A stretch of DNA of 32,891 bases from Chloroflexota bacterium (GTDB taxonomy: Bacteria; Chloroflexota; Anaerolineae; Aggregatilineales; Aggregatilineaceae), in the NCBI GenBank assembly GCA_010092855.1, contig JAADYV010000110.1, forward strand, positions 1 through 32,891. Reading direction: 5' to 3'. Below, in pieces: positions 1-7,007 of this stretch (positions are counted from its first letter, which is position 1; the number at the start of each line of letters is the position of its first letter). Both the position numbers and the translations under genes were made by a program. A model generated the notes under the pieces. That model saw only the letters and a list, made by a program, of their open reading frames with translations. It was not told the DNA's origin and made no database searches.

Positions 1-555
1 CTGTGCGCGCACTTCCGCAAGATGCCCTATATCGATCATATTCCGATCCTGTTTCTAAGCGTGCACCAGGGCGCACACCATGTTGCCAAAGCGCTGGACT
101 GTGGCGGCGATGATTATCTCCGCAAACCGTTCGCTGCATGCGAACTGAATGCACGGGTCCGCGCCTTGCTGCGCCGGGGCGGGATCAAAACCACGCGCCC
201 TACCACGCTTCGCCTGGACTCGGAAGCCTGTTGTATTTTTGTGAATAATCGACGGGTGGATCTGACCCCCACCGAATTCGCGCTGTTAGGACATCTATGC
301 AGCCGTCCCAACCAACACCACACGGCGGCCAGCCTGTTGGAAGCGCTGTGGCACTACCCATCGGGGGATGGTGACCCAGCGCTGGTGCGCAACCATATCC
401 GGAACTTACGACGGAAAATTGAACAAGATGCCACCCATCCCAAGATCATCGTCTCACTGCATGGCCGAGGCTACACTATCAAGGCTCAGGTGGTACACGA
501 ACAAGCATCCAGCGCGACCAACTCAACGGTGATATCGCCTGTTTTGCACGCCTAA
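1..555 (+). CDS. OmpR/PhoB-family response regulator, 5' partial
   Basis: This is the C-terminal part of a two-component response regulator; its start lies before the window and frame 1 is open from base 1. The visible receiver portion ends with the beta5 Lys of the K-P-F motif (DDYLRKPF, about residues 37-44 of the visible 184). The phosphoacceptor Asp must lie upstream. A winged helix-turn-helix DNA-binding domain follows (about residues 68-165), recognisable from LTPTEFALLGHL, a recognition helix around VRNHIRNLRRKIE and the wing GRGYTI. The usual arrangement is cytoplasmic, with a cognate histidine kinase, but no kinase is adjacent here. It ends 139 bases before the Tad-like genes, so it could control them, though nothing shown here proves it. 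The family call is firm; the regulon is unknown. Confidence 0.93.
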   Translation: MCAHFRKMPYIDHIPILFLSVHQGAHHVAKALDCGGDDYLRKPFAACELNARVRALLRRGGIKTTRPTTLRLDSEACCIFVNNRRVDLTPTEFALLGHLCSRPNQHHTAASLLEALWHYPSGDGDPALVRNHIRNLRRKIEQDATHPKIIVSLHGRGYTIKAQVVHEQASSATNSTVISPVLHA

Positions 556-614
556 AACTCCCTCAGGTTGCTGACAAATCCTTATCATCTCCTCACAATT
601 GGATACAGGGCATG

Positions 615-646
615 TGGTATGATTCAAATGAGGGGCAATCCGCCCC
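615..646 (+). promoter_or_regulatory. Candidate extended -10 promoter and 5'UTR hairpin before the TadE-like gene
   Basis: TG-N-TATGAT at 615-623 fits an extended -10 element (TGnTATAAT), for which a good -35 is not needed; none is seen. Just downstream, GGGGC (632-636) and GCCCC (642-646) form a short hairpin with a five-base loop. The next start codon is at 695 with GAGGTG as ribosome binding site. Inferred from sequence only. Confidence 0.4.
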
Positions 647-694
647 ACTTTGGTGTTATGACCTATTTGTCCAGGGAAGTTACTGAGGTGAACC

Positions 695-1657
695 ATGCGC
701 GCCATGTTTCGTAGGATAATGGCCATTTTGGATGGCACCCCAACCGGCACTCGCGGCCAAAGCCTGGTCGAACTAACCCTGACCTTGCCTGTTCTGTTGG
801 TTATGTTGTTGGGTTTGGCCGAGATAGGTTGGTATGCCAACAACTACCTGACCTTGTTGGATGTCGTGCGCGAGGCAGGTCGTTTTGGGGCTACTCGTGA
901 CCCAACGCTGTGGGCCGACGGTGAGGAATTGAACTACAGTCGGCTCGACTGTGAAGAGATTTCTACCGTTTACGACAAACTACCGTTTGAAAATAACTCT
1001 ACGCCACTCGGTCCAACGTCGGACTACGGTTATTCCGACCGTGGTGAGCGTCCCATCGGTTTTTATGACGGGGTAGCGTGTTCCGTCATCCGCAACATGG
1101 CTCCGCTTGTGTTTGATGACGAAGAAGATGACATCGCAGTCTCGATCTTCTCATTTGTGATTGTAGATAAAGGGACCAGCTCGGCAGACCTGCGGATCGT
1201 TGGTCGTTACCCAGCCCGAGCCAATGAATGCGAAGGGGACGACACCCACGATCCATTCGATTGGCGTGGCGGCACCGACCGAGATCCACCGAATGGCAGT
1301 GGAAACGACTCGGATGAGTTTAGTACGTTGTGGGAAGCCGACTGGGACAACGTGCGCGGCTATGTCTTCCGGGGTAACCATACGATGGACTATGGGGCCA
1401 GCCAGGAATGTATCGGTTCTGAGTTCTCGACAGACGCCATACAGGAAATGCTCAACTTTGAGGGGAATGCCGACCGCGAACGCCGGATGGAACAGGCCTC
1501 ACCATATGGCCTGGTGCTGGTCGAAATCTTCTGGTCGCATAACCAACTGTTGGGGCTGCCCTGGTTCAATCTCGGCCCGCTGGACGAAGCGCAGGTCATC
1601 CATGTGTGGGCCTTCTTCCCAGTTTCGGCTGCTGAACCAGACATTGAAGGGTACTAG
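695..1657 (+). CDS. TadE-like pseudopilin / surface protein
   Basis: A 320-residue protein with a short basic N-terminus, the motif RGQSLVELTLTLP (about residues 20-32) and one hydrophobic helix (about 31-48). This is the pattern of TadE-like minor pseudopilins of Tad/Flp pilus or secretion systems, including the conserved Glu (E26) inside the segment. The rest (about 60-320) is an acidic, Asp/Glu/Gly-rich domain expected outside the membrane, with several cysteines. TadE-family proteins are normally processed by the TadV/CpaA prepilin peptidase; neither that gene nor the TadA ATPase is in the window. The start is supported by GAGGTG six bases before the ATG. It is the first of three related genes in the same direction. 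The ectodomain function is not recognised. Confidence 0.8.
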   Translation: MRAMFRRIMAILDGTPTGTRGQSLVELTLTLPVLLVMLLGLAEIGWYANNYLTLLDVVREAGRFGATRDPTLWADGEELNYSRLDCEEISTVYDKLPFENNSTPLGPTSDYGYSDRGERPIGFYDGVACSVIRNMAPLVFDDEEDDIAVSIFSFVIVDKGTSSADLRIVGRYPARANECEGDDTHDPFDWRGGTDRDPPNGSGNDSDEFSTLWEADWDNVRGYVFRGNHTMDYGASQECIGSEFSTDAIQEMLNFEGNADRERRMEQASPYGLVLVEIFWSHNQLLGLPWFNLGPLDEAQVIHVWAFFPVSAAEPDIEGY

Positions 1658-1681
1658 GCTGTGTTGCCATTCTCGCCTGAC

Positions 1682-1779
1682 GTTGACGAATCTGACGCAT
1701 TTCCTGAGGATGACCGTCAACATGGCCTAAGGGAAGTACGACCGGGGCGTTGGATTGTGGCACGGGCTACCACCCGTGC
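1682..1779 (+). repeat. Two inverted repeats in the TadE-like / vWA intergenic gap
   Basis: The 175-base gap before the vWA gene holds GTTGACG (1682-1688) with CGTCAAC (1715-1721), and a compact perfect hairpin GCACGGG (1760-1766), loop CTACCA, CCCGTGC (1773-1779). No T-run follows the second, so it is not a standard intrinsic terminator. An mRNA stability or processing element, or an attenuator between cistrons, is possible. This is inference from base pairing alone. Confidence 0.45.
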
Positions 1780-1832
1780 AGCCACCACTCCATCTACATA
1801 CGCCACCAGGAACTTCTAATGTGAGGTTTTCA

Positions 1833-3878
1833 ATGAAACGTTTGTTGTTACACAATCCACTTTCAAGACGCTTGAGTCGGAGTCAGCGAGGGCAATCCAT
1901 TCTGTTGATGGCCTTTGCCTTCATCGCCCTGGTAGCGTTTGTGGGCCTGGTAACCGACATTGCGTTGTTGTTTGTGCGCTATGCTGCGCTGCGGCGCGCC
2001 GTCGACTCGGCGGCTATCGCGGCTGCCGGCCAGATCCGTGAAGGCACGGACTACGGTGAAGTGACGGTCGCGGCCCAGCAGTATATCGAACTGCACAACC
2101 TGGAAACAGACAGTATCCTGGTCGAAACGTGCGAAACCGACATCTACCAGTGGCGCACCGGATTGGGTCCCTGGCAAGGTGTTCCGCATTCCGAAGCAGC
2201 CTATCCACCGCCTGTCAGCCAGCACATGCCCGAGACCGAGTTGTGTGACTGGGACGATCCGCACAAACTCGTGCGCGTGAGCGCGCAAGTCGACTCGCCG
2301 ACCACCTTCCTATCGTTGATCGGCATTGACACGATCACGCTGGAAGCAACATCCGTGTCGGAAACCGCCGTGATCGACATCGCCCTGGTGCTCGACACCT
2401 CGGAGTCGATGTCGAACGAAACCTCTATCGTCGACTATGTCAATGTTGGCCTGGGTCCCAATCCCGACGGCGGACCGACCAATGTGCGGCCTGGTTGCGT
2501 GAGCGAGACTGGTGACAACTCGCTGGAGCGGTGGGGGGGCTGCTGTAACGATCCGGGCACTGGCAACGTGGGGGATGGTGAACGACAGAGCAACGGCATC
2601 GTAGTCCCCAATGGCCTGGTCTGGCACGATACCAACGGCAACTCGATGTGGGACGGGGCCTTTGAAAACGGCCTCAGAAACAACAGCCCGCAAAGCACCA
2701 ATCCCTACGACCCGGATGCACGCAACTTTACCACGTTGATCTGCCAGCCATTCAAGGACGTGAAAGATGCGGCGCGAATGTTCATCAAACGGCTCGACTT
2801 CGTGCGCGGGGACCGCGTGGTGCTGGTCACGTTTGATCGCCAGGGCATTCCCTACGACCCCGATGGGGATGCCGGCCCGATGCGCCCGCTCATGCGCAGC
2901 GAAGCGACCGCGATCCATACGCTGAATACGCGAATCGGCGTCCAGATCAACGGGCTTGGCGTCTGGAACCGCTGTGCCGCCAACCTCGATGCCCTGGCCG
3001 AATGGGATGCATGGATAAATGGTGGTATGGTCGACCCAGAACCGGAAGTCCGCCCCCTGGCGTATGAGTCCGTAGCGGCCTGCGGTAACACCAACGTCGG
3101 CGGGGGCATCCTGGCCGCCAACAACTCCCTGACCGATCCGCTGGACATCCGGCGCGAAGCGGTGTGGGTCATGATTGTATTGAGCGACGGGGCGGCGAAC
3201 GTGACCAACGCTGCCGACGATGTAGGGCCAACGGACTATGGCTACCATGGCTACTGCCCGTGGTGGACGTTCTGTGACCTGGGGCCCGGTACGCCCTATG
3301 TTGCCCCAGGAGAGAGTCCACAGTTTGTGTGGCCGGAATGTACCAATAATAACCCGGCGCAAACCGAGACCCAACCACCGGTCTGTAATGATAACAACCC
3401 CGATACCCGCTTCTTCTGTCTGGATTGGGGCACCGGGCTGCCCGACGACTCGAATCCGGAATGCGGCTCGGCAGGCCATTACGACGCCGATGACTATGCA
3501 CGTGACATGGCAGACTTCGCCGGCTTAATCGAAGTAGCCCCCGACGGCTCGCCGGGGAACTTTATCGCTATGTTCGCTATCGCGTTTGGTAACGATGTGG
3601 TAAACGAGCCTACCGGTGCACCGCTGTTGCGCTATATTGCCGACGCTGGAGACAACGGCTTCATCGACAACAATCTCCAGCAAGATTGGCGTGATAACCA
3701 GCAGCTTGACTACCTATCGGGCACCTATCCGCCCAGTTTCGGTGATCCAGGTCCGTGCGAAGGTGAGAGTAACCCGCGTGCGCAGTGCGGCCAATACTAC
3801 TTCGCCTCAGACCTTGATACGCTCAATGAAGTGTTCGAGGAAATCGCGGGCCGTCTGTTCACCCGCCTATCTCGCTAA
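1833..3878 (+). CDS. Tad-like protein with von Willebrand factor A domain (TadG-like)
   Basis: A 681-residue membrane-anchored surface protein. The N-terminus carries RSQRGQSILLMAFAFIALV and a transmembrane helix (about 20-48), followed by YAALRRAVDSAAIAAAG (about 50-66), typical of the Tad domain of TadG-like proteins. A von Willebrand A domain begins near 182 with the metal-site motif D-T-S-E-S (D188, S190, S192); a second metal-site Asp is likely in VMIVLSDGAAN. Long Asn/Asp/Cys-rich insertions interrupt the fold, suggesting a large disulphide-bearing adhesive domain. The ATG at 1833 is chosen because GAGG lies six bases upstream and it gives the basic N-terminus plus helix; an in-frame start at 1755 would add a non-conserved tail and swallow the hairpin. 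The expected role is surface adhesion or pilus assembly, inferred from TadG homology. Confidence 0.82.
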   Translation: MKRLLLHNPLSRRLSRSQRGQSILLMAFAFIALVAFVGLVTDIALLFVRYAALRRAVDSAAIAAAGQIREGTDYGEVTVAAQQYIELHNLETDSILVETCETDIYQWRTGLGPWQGVPHSEAAYPPPVSQHMPETELCDWDDPHKLVRVSAQVDSPTTFLSLIGIDTITLEATSVSETAVIDIALVLDTSESMSNETSIVDYVNVGLGPNPDGGPTNVRPGCVSETGDNSLERWGGCCNDPGTGNVGDGERQSNGIVVPNGLVWHDTNGNSMWDGAFENGLRNNSPQSTNPYDPDARNFTTLICQPFKDVKDAARMFIKRLDFVRGDRVVLVTFDRQGIPYDPDGDAGPMRPLMRSEATAIHTLNTRIGVQINGLGVWNRCAANLDALAEWDAWINGGMVDPEPEVRPLAYESVAACGNTNVGGGILAANNSLTDPLDIRREAVWVMIVLSDGAANVTNAADDVGPTDYGYHGYCPWWTFCDLGPGTPYVAPGESPQFVWPECTNNNPAQTETQPPVCNDNNPDTRFFCLDWGTGLPDDSNPECGSAGHYDADDYARDMADFAGLIEVAPDGSPGNFIAMFAIAFGNDVVNEPTGAPLLRYIADAGDNGFIDNNLQQDWRDNQQLDYLSGTYPPSFGDPGPCEGESNPRAQCGQYYFASDLDTLNEVFEEIAGRLFTRLSR

Positions 3879-3911
3879 TCGCCAGTGTGCGTTGTTATAA
3901 GGGGGCTCTTT

Positions 3912-6023
3912 ATGAACCCAACACCAGAACCGACCGTAACACCCCGCCGCAGCAGACGCGGGCAGACTCTAGCCGAGTTTGCCCTGACTCTGCCCATCCT
4001 GCTGCTGCTGATGTTCGGTGTCATCGAGTTCGCGCGCATCTTCCATGCCTGGATCACACTGCAAAACTCTGCGCGCGCCGCTGCCCGGTATGCCATCACC
4101 GGACGCTGGGATCCGGACGACATCGCCAATCTCATGGACGTCGATATTCCCGGCAGTCTCACCGCCGAGGAAGCACGCAAAGATTGGATGTTGAACCAGT
4201 TTGTTGCGTGCCCAGAAAGTGGCAGCGATACCGTCTTTTATGAGCACTGGGGACACCACTGTGAACCCGGTGACGACGAAGACCAGGGTTTGCGCGCGGA
4301 CCTGGCGCGTATCCCATCCATTGTGGTACGGGCACGACAGGGGGCAGCCAGTCTCGGCCTGGCCGACGGTGATCGTTATGTCGGGCTTAAGGGTCCCAGC
4401 GGAGACGTATACAATACCGAAACGGGCAGCGAAAACGAGCCCGGCTGGTTCCACGTCTGGATCTGTTCCTCGCGCCCACCCATGTATGATGTAGAAAACC
4501 AACGGTTCCGCTACGAACCGAGCGATGACCGCGGTGACCGGTTATGCGAAGTGACCGAAGGCATTAACCTGGGTGAAAACCAGTATGATGCAGGCGGGCC
4601 GGGCGATGCAGTTGAAATCATCGTCTTCTTCAATCACCCGCTCATTACCCCGTTGAACCTGGTCGATCTCAAGTATGTCCAGTTGCGGGCCCGGCGTGTG
4701 ATGATCAACGAGTCGTTCCGTTCGACGCGCGTCGTCAACCTGCCGCCGCAGCTCGCGCTGCCGACGTTTACACCGTCGAATACGCCGCTGCCGTCGAACA
4801 CGCCGCTGCCATCGGAAACGCCAACGCCAACCAATACCCCGTCCCAAACATTCACGCCACCGCCGACGGAAACCACGACTCCGACACCCACCCCGGACTG
4901 CTCCTTGGTCACTATCGACAGTGTACGGCTGACGGACCGGTTCTTGCAGATTCGCATCAACAACGCGAACACTTATGCACCGGTATTCATTACCAGGGCA
5001 GAAGTCCAGTGGAGCAAACATGGGTTGTATCCTGGTATGTATGCCGACTACATGAGCATCGCTACCCGGAGTTCGTTCTGGCGTGGCCCAGATTATAACC
5101 CGCCCACCATCGCGGAAAACGGCGATCCGGTCGATCCACGCTGGAACGATGATGCGCCTGATTTCGAACTGCGTATGTTCGACGCTAACGAGATCACAAC
5201 CTGGCAGATCAAGTTCTCGAACGGCCCGGCGACGCTGAGTGACTACTTCACGATAGGCCACTTCGCCGGCACTAAACTGTACTTCGGTACCGAATGGGGC
5301 GGGATCAACCAGGATTGCATCGTTGAACTGACCGGCTATCCGACGCCAACACCGCCATCCGAAACCCCAACCGACACACCGACTCCGATTTGCACAAACT
5401 ATGAAGTGGAGTTCCGGAGCTTCGAAAACAACGGTGTCGTGCGCTACAGGATCCACAATACCGATGTGGCGCTGGCCTACATCACCGGCTTTACAATCAG
5501 CTGGAATACCTATGGGCGTACCTTGCCACCCATCCTGCTGGACTTCGTATCGGTAGGTGGTACCCATGCCTTCGACCCGGCAGGTGTCGTCATATGGGAC
5601 GGAAGCGACAATACATCGCCACACTCCGTCACATCTGGCGGCCCCGGATGGCGTGTTGATGCTGCCATCGAGCCAGGGCAGACGATAGATGTCTGGATCG
5701 ACTTCGATGGGACCGCTAAGAAGTTGGACCGCGAGTTAGGGTATGACGAATCGGACTTCAACGGTACCTCGTTCCAGATCAACTTCGACTGTGACGGCGA
5801 ACCGCCCGATGTTCCGACTCCGGTTGATACACTGCCGCCAACGGCCAGCTATACCCCATCCATCACGCAAACCCCTAGCAAGACTAACACGCCGGGGCCG
5901 ACCCACACGCCGACGCCAGTGACGCCAAGCCGCACCCCCACCGACACCTACACCCCGCGCCCGGCCACTGACACACCGGAAAATACACCGGCACCGACGC
6001 CGACACCAATTATCTGGGACTAA
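3912..6023 (+). CDS. TadE-like protein with long Thr/Pro-rich ectodomain
   Basis: A 703-residue protein. The N-terminus reads RRGQTLAEFALTLPILLLL (about 15-33) and leads into a transmembrane helix, matching TadE-like pseudopilins with the conserved Glu (E22). After a domain of about 220 residues comes a Thr/Pro/Ser-rich linker, a Cys-bounded globular domain, a second short TP-rich linker, another Cys-bounded domain of related pattern, and a C-terminal TP-rich stalk of about 70 residues. Such linkers are common in exported Chloroflexota proteins and may be O-glycosylated. The start has AAGGGGG six bases upstream; an ORF extension to 3885 lacks this. It is the last gene before the terminator at 6074. 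The order of domains suggests an anchored, extended surface fibre or adhesin; its ligand is unknown. Confidence 0.8.
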   Translation: MNPTPEPTVTPRRSRRGQTLAEFALTLPILLLLMFGVIEFARIFHAWITLQNSARAAARYAITGRWDPDDIANLMDVDIPGSLTAEEARKDWMLNQFVACPESGSDTVFYEHWGHHCEPGDDEDQGLRADLARIPSIVVRARQGAASLGLADGDRYVGLKGPSGDVYNTETGSENEPGWFHVWICSSRPPMYDVENQRFRYEPSDDRGDRLCEVTEGINLGENQYDAGGPGDAVEIIVFFNHPLITPLNLVDLKYVQLRARRVMINESFRSTRVVNLPPQLALPTFTPSNTPLPSNTPLPSETPTPTNTPSQTFTPPPTETTTPTPTPDCSLVTIDSVRLTDRFLQIRINNANTYAPVFITRAEVQWSKHGLYPGMYADYMSIATRSSFWRGPDYNPPTIAENGDPVDPRWNDDAPDFELRMFDANEITTWQIKFSNGPATLSDYFTIGHFAGTKLYFGTEWGGINQDCIVELTGYPTPTPPSETPTDTPTPICTNYEVEFRSFENNGVVRYRIHNTDVALAYITGFTISWNTYGRTLPPILLDFVSVGGTHAFDPAGVVIWDGSDNTSPHSVTSGGPGWRVDAAIEPGQTIDVWIDFDGTAKKLDRELGYDESDFNGTSFQINFDCDGEPPDVPTPVDTLPPTASYTPSITQTPSKTNTPGPTHTPTPVTPSRTPTDTYTPRPATDTPENTPAPTPTPIIWD

Positions 6024-6073
6024 AACAAGCTGCAACTCATCCTGGATAAGTGGGTAGCAACCAAGTAGCAAAC

Positions 6074-6116
6074 AAGGCCCTGGTAACAACCGGGGCCTTC
6101 TCTTTTCCTGTTTTTG
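6074..6116 (+). terminator. Intrinsic terminator after the Tad-like genes
   Basis: An 11-bp stem (6074-6084 with 6089-6099, one T-G wobble) closes an AACA loop and is followed by CTCTTTTCCTGTTTTT. It ends the plus-strand genes and lies between converging transcription units, so it may also help stop the minus-strand DUF2085 message, though the T-run on that side is poor. Confidence 0.88.
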
Positions 6117-6212
6117 GCTACCGTTTGGGGTTATGTCACAATCACTCGCTTACAGGCAAGTAGCATACGCTCGGGGCCGGGGTATCCGTTTTCATCCTGG
6201 CGCGTCAGTGGC

Positions 6213-6986
6213 CTACTGCTCACGGTCGACGGCGACCAGTTGCTGTTCGGCAAACGCCAGCTTTTCCTCCAATTCGGTGATTGTCTCGCGTACCGAGCGT
6301 TCAATGTACGGGAAAGCCAGCCACACGTTCATAATGCCAAACAGCGCGCCCGTTGCTGCCCGAAAAACAGGAATCGTCTCGCGCACTGGCCACATCTCCA
6401 GGGGCGGATAGCTGAACAACTGGCTGGTGCCGTCCAACCCGATCGGGCCTAACCCCAAAATCAGGTACAGCCAGATCGGAGCCGGACGCAGCCAATCCCG
6501 CACAGGGATGAACGCCAACCCGGCCAGGAACATAGCCAGGTAAATGGCCACATCCCGCTCGCAAAGGGCGGTCTTATAGCCCATCTCTTCGTTGCCGTGG
6601 AATGTGCGCGCCTTGACCATCAGCTCATCGGACCAGTCAGACAGATTAACGCCGTCAAAATGCTCATCACGCGCTGCGTAGTCCTCAAACGAGTCCAGGT
6701 TGGAACCCGCTGTTTCGCGCGGGTAGGCCACCTGGTCGCCGAAGAAAAACCACGACCGGAATGCGAACTGGTGGCACATCGGGCTGTAGATTCTATAAAT
6801 GACGTTTGCTGGGCCTTCCATACCGAGCTTCATAAACACTGGTGCAGTCAATGACAGGCCCGTATACACAAACAGAAATACCAGGGCGATGACGATCCAG
6901 TTGCGCGACACGCTGAGCAAGCGCCGGTTGCCGCGCATGGTTTTTTCGATTTCGGCCCTGGTTGGCTGCGGTTGTGGTTCACTCAT
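6213..6986 (-). CDS. DUF2085 family membrane protein
   Basis: A 257-residue integral membrane protein of unknown biochemical role. The family signature is visible: SPMCHQFAFRSWF (C71, H72), a later C-E-R-D (C142), and GLDGTSQLF near 183. The conserved Cys/His residues next to membrane helices suggest a metal or redox site, but this is not established. Hydrophobic helices lie at about 30-50, 147-163, 170-186 and 205-225; the C-terminus (about 229-257) is charged and probably a coiled coil. GAGAGG lies 11 bases before the ATG. It starts 21 bases after the CcdA/TlpA fusion gene, so the two are almost certainly co-transcribed, which suggests a link to thiol-disulphide or cofactor handling at the membrane. 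Confidence 0.82.
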   Translation of the reverse strand: MSEPQPQPTRAEIEKTMRGNRRLLSVSRNWIVIALVFLFVYTGLSLTAPVFMKLGMEGPANVIYRIYSPMCHQFAFRSWFFFGDQVAYPRETAGSNLDSFEDYAARDEHFDGVNLSDWSDELMVKARTFHGNEEMGYKTALCERDVAIYLAMFLAGLAFIPVRDWLRPAPIWLYLILGLGPIGLDGTSQLFSYPPLEMWPVRETIPVFRAATGALFGIMNVWLAFPYIERSVRETITELEEKLAFAEQQLVAVDREQ

Positions 6987-7007
6987 TGACCGGTTGTCCT
7001 CTCACGA

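Noticed and set aside
1200-1730. A 176-codon plus-strand frame overlapping the TadE-like gene
   Set aside because: Out-of-frame shadow; it lies mostly inside the TadE-like coding region and shows no independent motif or ribosome binding site.
2310-3479. A 389-codon open frame opposite the vWA gene
   Set aside because: Long antisense frames are expected in GC-rich genes. Its product is rich in Arg, Gly, Val and His without domain motifs, and the plus-strand gene has clear Tad and vWA motifs.
4770-4900. Short repeated units such as ACGCCGCTGCC that resemble a direct-repeat array
   Set aside because: They encode the Thr/Pro linker in frame and have no uniform spacers, so they are not CRISPR.
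4542-5624. A 360-codon open frame opposite the Thr/Pro-rich TadE-like gene
   Set aside because: It derives from the repeat linkers read backwards, giving Arg/Trp-rich low complexity, and has no ribosome binding site.
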